A DNA stretch of 19,127 bases from NCBI GenBank assembly GCA_946406095.1, contig CAMJJO010000019.1, positions 1 through 19,127 of the forward strand, written 5' to 3'. The translations under genes and the position numbers were made by a program. Of this stretch, positions 1 to 7,900 are shown piece by piece. The DNA comes from an uncultured Bacteroidales bacterium. GTDB lineage: Bacteria > Bacteroidota > Bacteroidia > Bacteroidales > UBA932. How positions within the stretch are numbered: the stretch's first letter is position 1; each line of letters opens with the position of its first letter. Below the pieces are notes generated by a model. That model was not told the origin of the DNA. It did not search any database and worked only from the letters and a program-made list of their open reading frames with translations.

Positions 1-31
1 TTGCGTGCCATATCATTTAGACAAAGCTTTG

Positions 32-169
32 CTATTCTAAGAAGAATATGACTGGAAACGCTATGCGTGTTTTAACCTTTTTTCCGTTAATTATCCACAC
101 ATGCAGATATTCCTTAAAACCGAGATTGTCTCCTTTTATGAATCTTTGTTCCATATCGGTTTCAATCAT
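32..169 (-). CDS. possible small protein, 45 residues, unknown
   Basis: An open frame of 45 codons starts at an ATG (167-169) and ends with TAG (32-34). The product is basic in its middle and hydrophobic at its C-terminus (ends IAFPVIFFLE). A second in-frame ATG lies at 152-154 (MEQRF...). The frame follows the YcxB-like gene on the same strand, and a perfect Bacteroidota -7 box sits just before it, so separate transcription is possible. It has no recognisable family, uses several ATA codons and lies in A/T-rich sequence where short frames arise by chance. It may be a real small gene, a remnant, or nothing. Confidence 0.3.
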   Translation of the reverse strand: MIETDMEQRFIKGDNLGFKEYLHVWIINGKKVKTRIAFPVIFFLE

Positions 170-173
170 TTGA

Positions 174-181
174 CAAAGATA
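174..181 (-). promoter_or_regulatory. candidate -7 box TATCTTTG before the 45-codon ORF
   Basis: On the minus strand this reads TATCTTTG, an exact match to the Bacteroidota -7 consensus TAnnTTTG. No matching TTTG -33 box is seen about 20 bases upstream. Transcription would begin almost at the ATG at 169, leaving essentially no leader, or a short one if the ATG at 154 is used. Confidence 0.35.
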
Positions 182-203
182 AAAACACCCTGCTTATAGC
201 GGG
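181..203 (-). terminator. weak hairpin plus T-run after the YcxB-like gene
   Basis: On the minus strand the segment reads CCCGC, loop TATAA, GCAGGG (one bulged A), then TGTTTTT. It lies 19 bases past the stop of the YcxB-like gene (223), where the end of the leftward two-gene unit is expected. The stem is only five pairs, so efficiency is uncertain. Confidence 0.35.
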
Positions 204-222
204 AGATCGGAGAGTATCGCCG

Positions 223-690
223 CTAAACCCCGATGCGCTGGCGGAGGAAGTCGGCGAGTTCGGCGGGGCATTGATCTTTTGGGATGATGATAACCCGGTC
301 TTTGCTCGGGAATAGGCAGAGCGATGTCTTATAATCCTTTAAGGCAACAAACTGATTGTATGAATATTTGCTTTGACTTTGCGCAGTCTGCATCTCGATG
401 CCGTCATCGTCCACAACCAGATCGTACTCGAGGGCATTGAACTTTTTCGTTTGCTCATATGCCTTTCTTATAGCCGATCTGTATGTAAAGAACAGGATTG
501 CAAACATCAATAACACCATCCCGGCCACGGTATAGTAAAAGCTGCCGAACAGCCCTGGATTGATCAGGGAAAGGATTATAATAACAATTGCGAAGACGGA
601 TATACTTACTAATCTCGAACTAAGTATATTCCTGATGTTGACATCGTAAAATGTCTTCTTGTCGATGATGCAGTGTATTGTCTGGTTCAT
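223..690 (-). CDS. YcxB-like membrane protein
   Basis: This 155-residue protein has two hydrophobic segments, about residues 26-45 and 51-69, forming a membrane hairpin, followed by a soluble C-terminal domain (about 85-155). That domain has the YcxB-like pattern: a strand pair with a conserved Asp/Gly turn (VVDDDGIEM), then a strand ending near VIIIPK and a short terminal helix. The function of this family is not established. The gene starts 6 bases after the stop of the secreted-protein gene upstream, so the two are almost certainly co-transcribed. The coding sequence is more A/T-rich than the rest of the window. The family call rests on domain shape and the typical pattern, not on catalytic residues. 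Confidence 0.75.
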   Translation of the reverse strand: MNQTIHCIIDKKTFYDVNIRNILSSRLVSISVFAIVIIILSLINPGLFGSFYYTVAGMVLLMFAILFFTYRSAIRKAYEQTKKFNALEYDLVVDDDGIEMQTAQSQSKYSYNQFVALKDYKTSLCLFPSKDRVIIIPKDQCPAELADFLRQRIGV

Positions 691-696
691 TTTAAT

Positions 697-1191
697 CTAG
701 TTTTCTTTACTTAGGTTGAGCGTGCCGCTCAAGACCTGCCAGGACAGGTCGCCACCGAGGCCGGATCTCTCACCTTCTTTTATCCAGTTGCCGAAATGGG
801 GCAAGAGGAGTTGGGTGAGATCCGGAACAACAATGCAGTGATGCTCTTTGATATAGGCGATCTGGGCAGCCTTGGCCTGCTCTTGAGAGGGGGAGTAGGG
901 GCTGTCGGCCCTGTGAACAGTGATGGATGAATTGAGGGCATACTGCTCCCAGTAGACCATCTGGCCCTTGAGATTGTTCTTCATAAGTCCTCCTCGGAGA
1001 TTGGCTCTGGAATCGAAGGCGTCGAACATTCGGCGGGCCGAACCTGAGGCGTCGCCTGTAGCGTTCCACTCTGCCTCTATGAATGGGCTGAGTTCGGATG
1101 CGGAGAAGTTGCCCCTTATGGGCGGGGTCCCCTGCGCTGCTGCGGAAAGGTATAATACCGCCAGCATTGCGATAGATATTATCCTTTTCAT
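697..1191 (-). CDS. secreted protein of unknown function
   Basis: This 164-residue protein opens with a clear signal peptide (MKR, a hydrophobic stretch to about residue 17, then the SPase I site AAA|QG), so it is probably periplasmic or exported. I recognise no family in the mature part. It contains a Gly/Ser-rich segment, a YWEQYALNSS stretch, and a C-terminal region with an NWIKEGERSG run that resembles neither an enzyme motif nor a repeat. It is the first gene of a leftward pair with the YcxB-like gene 6 bases downstream, so it may work with that membrane protein. A -7 box TATATTTG lies 20 bases before the ATG. Confidence 0.7.
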   Translation of the reverse strand: MKRIISIAMLAVLYLSAAAQGTPPIRGNFSASELSPFIEAEWNATGDASGSARRMFDAFDSRANLRGGLMKNNLKGQMVYWEQYALNSSITVHRADSPYSPSQEQAKAAQIAYIKEHHCIVVPDLTQLLLPHFGNWIKEGERSGLGGDLSWQVLSGTLNLSKEN

Positions 1192-1211
1192 TTATTTAAT
1201 GGCTTGAACTA

Positions 1212-1219
1212 CAAATATA
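1212..1219 (-). promoter_or_regulatory. -7 box TATATTTG for the secreted protein/YcxB unit
   Basis: The minus strand reads TATATTTG, an exact TAnnTTTG match, 20 bases before the ATG at 1191. A TTTG -33 box is not evident. It faces away from the box at 1241-1248. Confidence 0.55.
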
Positions 1220-1240
1220 GAAAAATAGGTGAATAATTAT

Positions 1241-1248
1241 TAAATTTG
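1241..1248 (+). promoter_or_regulatory. -7 box TAAATTTG for the head-GIN/ccsA unit
   Basis: TAAATTTG exactly matches TAnnTTTG and lies 29 bases before the ATG at 1278. No clear -33 TTTG lies 19-21 bases upstream, so strength may depend on other factors. Confidence 0.55.
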
Positions 1249-1277
1249 CCTCCAGTGAAACGATAACAAAAAGAATT

Positions 1278-1967
1278 ATGAAAAGAATCATATTTGCCAT
1301 TCTGGCAGTCGCACTGGCGGTTTCCTGCAGTTTTACCATCAATACCAAGGTTGTCCGGGGCAATGGCGTCGAGGCCACCCGCTCCTACGAACTCCCCGCG
1401 TTCAGCGAAATACATGTGGCGGGATCGATGGATGTAATCTTCACCCAGGGGCCGCAGGGGATAACCCTCACGGCAGACGAGAACCTGCTGGACCTCTACA
1501 CTATAGAGTCGGTAGATAACGTCCTGAGAATCAGTACCAAATCGGGCTACAGCATCATCACCAGAGCCAAGACTTTCGTAAGCGTCAGTTCAGAAGACCT
1601 CAACAAAGTCAAGCTGGCCGGTTCCGGGGAGTGTGATATCAAAGGCACTTTGAATACCAATGGGGATTTCTCCTTCGCTATCGCCGGCAGCGGCGACCTG
1701 GATGCCGATGCCATAGTCTGCAAGGCTTTCTCGGCAAAGATCAATGGCAGCGGAGATGTCGAGGTGAATTCCCTTACCGCCGAAACTACCACACTGACGA
1801 TCAACGGCAGCGGTGACATTGAGATAAAATGTAAGGACGCCGGCGACATCGACGCCAAAATCAACGGCAGCGGCGACATCTCCCTTTCCGGCATGGCCCG
1901 CAGCATCAGCTCGAAGGTCAACGGCTCCGGCAATGTTTCAACCAGGGAACTTCAGGTGGCCAAGTAA
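1278..1967 (+). CDS. head-GIN (DUF2807) lipoprotein
   Basis: This 229-residue lipoprotein has a signal peptide ending in the lipobox AVSC (Cys17). It matches the head-GIN/DUF2807 'putative auto-transporter adhesin' family of Bacteroidota: the domain opens near RSYELPAFSEIHVAGSMDV and continues as a right-handed beta-helix. Six rungs carry the motif (A/N)GSG(E/D/N) at residues 114, 136, 156, 176, 196 and 215, a spacing of 19-22 residues. No acidic residues follow the lipid Cys directly, so the known Bacteroidota surface-export signal is not obvious and the protein may stay periplasmic. The family's role is unproven; envelope or adhesion functions are only suggested. The stop is 14 bases before the ATG of the ResB-CcsA gene, implying one transcript. 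Confidence 0.88.
   Translation: MKRIIFAILAVALAVSCSFTINTKVVRGNGVEATRSYELPAFSEIHVAGSMDVIFTQGPQGITLTADENLLDLYTIESVDNVLRISTKSGYSIITRAKTFVSVSSEDLNKVKLAGSGECDIKGTLNTNGDFSFAIAGSGDLDADAIVCKAFSAKINGSGDVEVNSLTAETTTLTINGSGDIEIKCKDAGDIDAKINGSGDISLSGMARSISSKVNGSGNVSTRELQVAK
1617..1934 (+). repeat. six-copy (A/N)GSG(D/E/N) coding repeat, about 60-base period
   Basis: Within the head-GIN gene, codons for GSG-type turns recur every 57-66 bases. The DNA is also conserved between the later copies (AACGGCAGCGGCGAC-like), which fits past tandem duplication of a beta-helix rung. Such near-identical units could allow copy-number change. Confidence 0.8.
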
Positions 1968-1981
1968 TTGCCGGCTTGGAT

Positions 1982-3145
1982 ATGGCAAACAGAGCGAGGA
2001 CTGCAAAGCACATAGCTTTTATTACTCTGGCAGTCACCATCGCAGTGATGGTGGCTGCTACCATTGTAGAAAAGTTCCATGGCAGCGAATATGCGCTGGA
2101 TAACATCTACCATTCCACGGCATTCTTCACGCTGTGGGGGATTGTCGCCATCAGCGGTCTTTGCTACATTTTCTCCGTAAAAATGCAGCGCAGTCCGTTT
2201 ACGCTCATGCTGCATCTGTCTTTGGTTTTGATTCTTGCAGGTGCCATGATCACGCATCTGTTCGGCGTCAACGGCGTGCTTCATCTGCGCGAAGGGGATG
2301 TTGAGACCAGTCTTCCATTCAGCATCAGCCTGAACAAATTAGAAATCCAGTATTATCCCGACTCCAAAGCACCTATGGGATACAGCAGCGATGTCACGAT
2401 AGATGGACGCCGGCAGACCATTTCCATGAACAATATAGCCAAAATCAAGGGATACAGACTATACCAGGCCGACTACGACGAAGACCTGAAGGGCTCCGTG
2501 CTGGCAGTCAGCCGCGATCCATGGGGAATAGCCGTCACCTATACCGCTTATCTTCTTCTGCTGATTTCGATGATAGGATTCTTCTTTCAGAAAGAGAGCA
2601 ACTTCAAGGCTGTCGCATCCCGGGTCGGGGCGCGTGTGCCCGTGATTATCCTTATCATATGCCTGGCAGGGGTTTTGGTCATGATGCGCAAGTTCATCTT
2701 TACTGGAGGATCCCAGCTCATGCCGGTGTTGCGCACCCCTCTGCTTCAGGTCCATGTCATCAGCATCGTTCTGGGGTACTTCATCTTCTTCAGCCTCCTT
2801 GCCATAGGCATAGCCGGATTGATCGTTTCCAGGGAAAGATCCGAAAAACTGCGGGATCTCTCCACGATACTGCTTTACCCCGCGGTGTTCCTGCTTACCT
2901 TCGGCATATTTCTGGGAGCAGTGTGGGCCAATATCTCATGGGGAAACTACTGGGCCTGGGACCCAAAGGAAACATGGGCGCTCATCACCCTCCTTATTTA
3001 TTCAGTCCCCCTGCATCAGAAACCCCTTGGCTTCCTGCGGAAACCAAAAGCATTTCATCTGTATTGCATACTTGCGTTCCTGAGCGTGCTGGTCACATAC
3101 TTCGGCGTAAACATGATTCTAGGTGGAATGCACAGTTACGCTTAA
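1982..3145 (+). CDS. ccsA: compact ResB-CcsA fusion, cytochrome c heme lyase
   Basis: System II cytochrome c biogenesis protein that would move heme across the membrane and attach it to CxxCH apocytochromes in the periplasm. The ATG at 1982 (387 residues) is preferred over an in-frame TTG at 1976. Residues 10-205 are ResB-like: hydrophobic segments around 10-28, 45-66, 75-92 and 182-201 flank a periplasmic part ending in the ResB-type YRLYQADYDED...RDPWG. Residues 215-387 are CcsA: the tryptophan-rich WWD motif WGNYWAWDPKETWALIT (320-336), flanking His258 and His384, and the classic end GVNMILGGMHSYA. Fused CcsBA proteins are usually much longer, so the ResB part is strongly reduced. No CxxCH cytochrome gene lies in the window. 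It follows the head-GIN gene by 14 bases. Confidence 0.88.
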   Translation: MANRARTAKHIAFITLAVTIAVMVAATIVEKFHGSEYALDNIYHSTAFFTLWGIVAISGLCYIFSVKMQRSPFTLMLHLSLVLILAGAMITHLFGVNGVLHLREGDVETSLPFSISLNKLEIQYYPDSKAPMGYSSDVTIDGRRQTISMNNIAKIKGYRLYQADYDEDLKGSVLAVSRDPWGIAVTYTAYLLLLISMIGFFFQKESNFKAVASRVGARVPVIILIICLAGVLVMMRKFIFTGGSQLMPVLRTPLLQVHVISIVLGYFIFFSLLAIGIAGLIVSRERSEKLRDLSTILLYPAVFLLTFGIFLGAVWANISWGNYWAWDPKETWALITLLIYSVPLHQKPLGFLRKPKAFHLYCILAFLSVLVTYFGVNMILGGMHSYA

Positions 3146-3168
3146 CTATGTAGTGCAGCTGATGATCG

Positions 3169-3798
3169 CTACTTCGTGCCGAAGATGCGGTCGCCTGCGT
3201 CACCGAGGCCGGGAACGATGTAGGCGTTCTCGTTGAGGTGGCTGTCCACTGCGGCAACGTAGATGTCTACGTCCGGATGCGCCTCCTGCACTTTCTTTAT
3301 GCCCTCGGGCACTGCGACCAGGCACATCAGGCGGATGTTGTGACAGCCGCGCTTCTTGATCATGGTGATGGCGTCGGATGCGCTGCCGCCGGTGGCGAGC
3401 ATAGGATCGGTGACGATGACCAGACGGTCGTCGATATCCTCGGGTAACTTGCAGTAATATTCCACGGGCTCATGGGTCTCTTCGTTACGGTAGAGGCCGA
3501 TGTGGCCGACCTTTGCCACGGGAACAAGCGTCTGCAGACCCTCTACCATTCCAAGGCCCGCGCGGAGGATAGGAACTATGGCCAGTTTGCGGCCGGCGAT
3601 TTCTTTAGCCGTCATCTTGCAGATAGGAGTTTCGATATCAACGTCCTCAAGGGGAAGATCGCGAGTGACCTCGTAGCCCATCAGAAGGGCGATTTCTTTA
3701 AGAAGTTCGCGGAAATCCTTGGAACCGGTTTCCTTTTTACGCATGATGGTCAGCTTGTGCTGGATCATCGGGTGGTCGATAACGTGCAATTGGCTCAT
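3169..3798 (-). CDS. upp: uracil phosphoribosyltransferase
   Basis: Cytosolic pyrimidine salvage enzyme converting uracil and PRPP to UMP and pyrophosphate. The 209-residue length is standard. The PRPP-binding loop is at residues 128-140 (VIVTDPMLATGGS), the N-terminal RKKET...FR region is typical, and the uracil-binding segment YIVPGLGDAGDR is at 193-204. All key motifs are intact. The gene is convergent with ccsA (23 bases between stops) and divergent from the macroglobulin operon. A full Bacteroidota promoter lies 24 bases before its ATG. It looks like a housekeeping gene transcribed alone. Confidence 0.97.
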   Translation of the reverse strand: MSQLHVIDHPMIQHKLTIMRKKETGSKDFRELLKEIALLMGYEVTRDLPLEDVDIETPICKMTAKEIAGRKLAIVPILRAGLGMVEGLQTLVPVAKVGHIGLYRNEETHEPVEYYCKLPEDIDDRLVIVTDPMLATGGSASDAITMIKKRGCHNIRLMCLVAVPEGIKKVQEAHPDVDIYVAAVDSHLNENAYIVPGLGDAGDRIFGTK

Positions 3799-3822
3799 GA
3801 TTTGATGGTGTTAAAACAATGA

Positions 3823-3854
3823 CAAATTTAGCAAATATTGCGTATCTTAGCAAA
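3823..3854 (-). promoter_or_regulatory. upp promoter, TTTG-N20-TAAATTTG
   Basis: On the minus strand TTTG (3854-3851) is followed after 20 bases by TAAATTTG (3830-3823), a complete match to the Bacteroidota -33/-7 consensus, 24 bases before the upp ATG. It is the best complete promoter in the window. The -33 box abuts the oppositely directed -7 box at 3843-3850. Confidence 0.7.
3843..3850 (+). promoter_or_regulatory. candidate -7 box TATCTTAG for the macroglobulin operon
   Basis: TATCTTAG matches TAnnTTTG with one mismatch and lies 22 bases before the ATG at 3873. It sits between the -33 and -7 boxes of the upp promoter on the other strand, so the two promoters physically overlap. No -33 box is clear. 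Confidence 0.4.
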
Positions 3855-3872
3855 GAATAAGAAACAAAGACT

Positions 3873-4970
3873 ATGAGACCTCTCCTTAAATATCTTACTT
3901 TGATGGCAGTCTTGTCTTCAATGCTGCTGCCTTTGGGCGCGCAGGCCCAGACGAGGGGAGAGACCAGGCAGTTCGGAAAGCTGGCGGGCAATCCCACCAT
4001 GAAGGCCGTGGAGAAGTTCCTGAAGAAGTATCCGGAGTCGGTATACGCGCCAAAGGTCTTGAACATCAAAGACTCCCTCATCCGCATCGACAATACCAGC
4101 CTCATCGGCAGGGAGCAGGCTCTGGCCCAAGCGGGGGAGTGCCTCGATGCCATAGGCTGGAAGAAGGACGGCCGGGAGCATATCCTGGCCCTGGACAAGG
4201 ATTTCACCCTTCGCATCCTCTCGCCGGATGGCACCCGGGAGGCCGAGCGCATCATTCCCATCTATTCCATGGAAGATGCCCCGGGCACACCCGTCCTCAA
4301 CATCCCCATGGAGATCATCACTCCGCTGGGAAACCGCTACTATCTGCATTTTGCCTACCTGAACGGGGCCTCCGAGTATGTGGAAGTGCTGTATCTGCCG
4401 GATGAGGACATACTCAACCAGGCCATCTTCTACGGCAATCCGCTCAAGACCACGAATGGGGAGGCCTATTGTATCGAAGGGCAGAGCCCTGAGAACATAG
4501 AGGGCCTGAACCCCACTGCGGAAGTGCGCTGGCTGCTCGGCAGATTCGGGGAGAACCCTTCGCTGGTGCCCATCGCCAAGGCTGACCTGCTCACCGACAC
4601 CGCCATCAAATGGTGGCTGGAGCGCAATCCCAAGGCGGAGACCAGCGCAAGCCGCCTTACCTTCGGCCGTCTGGACCCGGAATCCTCCATCGTCGCGGCC
4701 TACAGGAAAGCCTCCAAAGAGCGCGGGAAAAGCTACAATGCGGCTCTTTTCGACATCCGCGGCTACACCGTGATCTGCGCGGCGGACAGGCGTTCGGGCG
4801 AGTATACCCTTGTGTGGTGCGAGCCCATCTGCAAGAATCCGAACAGGGACAAGTTCCTGAACAACATCTACTTCGAGAAGGACGGCAATGTGCTGGACCT
4901 CTTCTACTATAAGGGCAAAAAGACATTCAAACTCAGAGTATCATTGGCTTCCCAGGCCATTCGTAGATAA
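3873..4970 (+). CDS. secreted protein of unknown function, first gene of macroglobulin operon
   Basis: This 365-residue protein begins with a signal peptide (residues 1-26, cleavage likely AQA|QT). I do not recognise the family. A short N-terminal stretch, about residues 35-70 (KAVEKFLKKYPESVYAPKV...), resembles one TPR-like hairpin as found in periplasmic adaptor proteins. The middle (about 100-200) looks beta-rich, and the C-terminus is basic (ends SQAIRR). No lipobox, membrane segment after the signal, or catalytic motif is visible. The stop is 7 bases before the ATG of the macroglobulin, so they should be co-expressed. A role in helping or regulating the macroglobulin or PBP1C is an inference from position only. 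Confidence 0.8.
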   Translation: MRPLLKYLTLMAVLSSMLLPLGAQAQTRGETRQFGKLAGNPTMKAVEKFLKKYPESVYAPKVLNIKDSLIRIDNTSLIGREQALAQAGECLDAIGWKKDGREHILALDKDFTLRILSPDGTREAERIIPIYSMEDAPGTPVLNIPMEIITPLGNRYYLHFAYLNGASEYVEVLYLPDEDILNQAIFYGNPLKTTNGEAYCIEGQSPENIEGLNPTAEVRWLLGRFGENPSLVPIAKADLLTDTAIKWWLERNPKAETSASRLTFGRLDPESSIVAAYRKASKERGKSYNAALFDIRGYTVICAADRRSGEYTLVWCEPICKNPNRDKFLNNIYFEKDGNVLDLFYYKGKKTFKLRVSLASQAIRR

Positions 4971-4977
4971 TATCACT

Positions 4978-7900
4978 ATGCGTAAGATCACCTTATTACT
5001 TTTGTCAGCAGCGCTGGCGCTCGTTTCTTGCGGGCCCAAGAAGGCTGTGGAGCCGTCGGCTCAGGATTTCGCAAGCTACATTCAGGCATTCACCGGGGGT
5101 ATCGTCACGGAAAACGCCACTCTCCGGGTGGATCTGACAGAGGATGCAGCCGTTCAGCCGACCGAGGGCCTCTTCGTTTTCAAACCTGCCGTGAAGGGTG
5201 CGGTGCAGTGGAACGGCGCCCAGTCCGTATGCTTTGTGCCGGAGGCAGGTGCCCTGAAGGCCGGACAGACCTATAAAATCACTTTCGCGCTGGGCAAGTT
5301 GATTCCCGGAGCGCCGGAGCAGTTCAACTATGGCATTACCGTCAAAGGCAATCTGGTGGAGCTCGCTGAAGAGGAGATTGAACCGGACAACGGCAGGGCA
5401 TTCCGTGTGGTGCAGGCATCTATAAAGGAGAATTGCGTAGAGGTGAAACTGAGCGAGGCCCCGGCCAATGCCGGCGTCAAAGGCCTGGTCGAACTAGACG
5501 GAGTCAGCCGCAGCTATGTGCAGGTGCAGGGAGATATACTCAAGATCCATTTCGAAGGCCGCAGGGGAGACATCACCCTCACCCTCGACAAAGGCCTCAA
5601 GGGTATCGGCGGGACGGCCCTGGCGGAGAACTTTACCAAGGTCTTCCCGGAGACTGACGAGGCTCCGGCCGTGAAGATCCCCTTCAATGGAAACATCCTG
5701 CCGGACAAGCAGAAGCTGATCCTTCCGTTCAGCGCAGTGAACCTTTCAGCAGTGGAGGTCCGGGTGGTGAAAATCTACGAGAAGAATATACTGATGTTCC
5801 TGCAGGACAATGACTTCGGCGGTCAGAACGACCTCCGCCGCTGCGGGCGCCTGATCTACAAGGGCGACATTCCTCTGGATGCATCCCTCAACCTGCACCA
5901 GTGGAACGACCATAGCATCGACCTGAGCGGTCTCTTCCGTCAGGAGCCCGGGGCCATTTATCGCATACGCCTGAGTTTCCGTCTGGACCAGAGCCTCTAC
6001 GGCGGCAAGGAGCCGGTGCTCACCACAAAGCCCATCGGCAAACCTTCCCCCGCGGACGAAAAGGAATGGGACACGCCCAACCCCTATTATTGGGACAACT
6101 ATTTCGACTGGGACGAATACAAATGGAAAGAGGCCGAAGACCCGACCAAACCTTCCTACTATATGGAATCCAGCCGCTTCCCGGCGGTGCAGCTGCTCTC
6201 GAGCGACCTTGGCCTGATGGCGGAGTATGCCGGCGGAAACCAGATCTGGGTCGCAGCCACCGACCTGATCAGTGCCGGGCCCGTGCCTGGTGCTAAGGTG
6301 GAAGTGTTTGATTTCCAGCTGCAAAGCATAGCCAAAGGTTCTACCGACGGCAAAGGACTTGCCACACTCAAATTGGATGTGAACCGCAAACCTTTCGCCG
6401 TTGTCGCCAAGGCCGGCGGTAGCACGGCATATCTGAAAGTCACAGGCAGCAACGAACGCCCCGTCAGCCGTTTCGACGTCGGCGGCGAGGTGCTCCAGCA
6501 GGGCATCAAGGCCTTCATCTACGGCGAGAGGGGAGTGTGGCGTCCGGGGGATACCCTGCACGTCACGGCGCTGATCGCAGACCGCGGCAGGACCCTCCCG
6601 GCACACCACCCCGCCACGTTGGAAGTCTACACTCCTTCGGGGCAGTTCTATTCCAAGTCGACCCGCAAGGGCACCAACGGATTCTTCAGTTTCAACATCC
6701 CCACCAAGGCGGATGATCCCACGGGATACTGGAATGCCTATCTGAAGGTCGGCGGCAGCAGTTTCCACAAGACCTTGCATATCGAGGCCATCAAGCCCAA
6801 CCGGTTGAAAATCAATACCTCCTATCCTTCGGTGATGGAAGCGGGGAAGGCCGCTCAGTTCCAGGCATCCGTTTCCTGGCTCTCGGGCGGAGTAGCCGGC
6901 AATATGCCTGCCCGTGCGCAGATCACCCTCCGCAAGGCCGGAGGATCCGCTTTCAAGGGCTTCGAAAAATATGCTTTCTACGCACCATCGAATGCATACG
7001 GCTCCAAGGAGCTGGAGCTTTTTAGCAGCAGGCTGGATGCGGGCGGAAACCTGAATACCAGAGTGACGCTCCCCGCCGCGGAGAATGCTCCCGGAATGCT
7101 GCAGGCCTTCGTGGTCACCACCGTGCAGGAGCCGGGCGGCGACGAGAGTTTTACCACCGAGACCATCCCTTATTCCCCTTACTCCTCCTACGTGGGCGTC
7201 CGCAAGCCCGAGGGAGAGATACTGGAGACTGATAAAGACCATAAGTTCAACCTGGCCGTGCTGGATGCCTCCGGAAAGCGCGTCAGCGGGCACAAGGTGG
7301 AGTATGCCGTGTTCAAGACAGGCTGGAGCTGGTGGTGGGACAATGCCGGCGGCAGCCTGGATGCCTACGTGAATGGTTCGTCCGTGAAAAAGATAATCAG
7401 CGGCGAAATGACTTCCGGCGCGCAGGATGCAGTCTTCTCGTTCCGCGTGGATTATCCCGAGTGGGGCAGGTATCTGGTCCTTGCCCGCGACAAGACCTCC
7501 GGCCACATCAGCGGCACCACTTTCACAGTCGACTGGCCCGAGTTCCGCGGCCGTGCCGACAGGCGGGACCCCGAAGCCCTGACCATGCTCACCTTCTCTA
7601 CCAGCAAGCCTTCATATCAGGTTGGCGAGAAGGCCACCATCTACATCCCCGCAGCTGAGGGCGGGCAGGCGCTGGTCAGCCTTGAAAACGCCGGAGGAAT
7701 CATCGCGCGCGAGTGGGTGCAGACTTCGTCCAAAGATACGCCCTGGAGCTTCACGGTTACCCCGGAAATGGCTCCGAACATATATGCGCAAGTGACTCTG
7801 CTTCAGCCGTATGGCTCATCTTCCAACGACCTTCCCATACGCCTCTACGGAGTGCAGAGAATAAAGGTGGATAATCCCGCCTCGCACCTGGAACCCGTGG

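Noticed and set aside
22..31. Palindrome CAAAGCTTTG near the left edge
   Set aside because: Only ten bases in A/T-rich sequence, with no second copy or linked gene visible; probably chance.
1617..1934. Regular repeats as a CRISPR array
   Set aside because: The repeats encode GSG turns in frame within a beta-helix gene and have no unique spacers of CRISPR type.
1976..1981. TTG start for the ResB-CcsA gene
   Set aside because: An ATG lies two codons later, with no ribosome-binding feature favouring TTG.
3150..3172. Hairpin between ccsA and upp stops as a terminator
   Set aside because: The stem is only six pairs with one G-U and an 11-base loop, overlaps the upp stop and has no T-run; too weak to call.
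4888..4977. Upstream extension of the macroglobulin frame
   Set aside because: It overlaps the end of the preceding gene and would put 30 residues before an evident lipoprotein signal; the ATG at 4978 is the natural start.
5746..7506. Long open frame (586 codons) on the minus strand inside the macroglobulin gene
   Set aside because: It is antisense to a clear coding frame with conserved motifs, has no signal or known domain and arises from G+C-rich codon bias. The same holds for the minus-strand frames at 7816-8835, 8977-10092 and 10748-11929.
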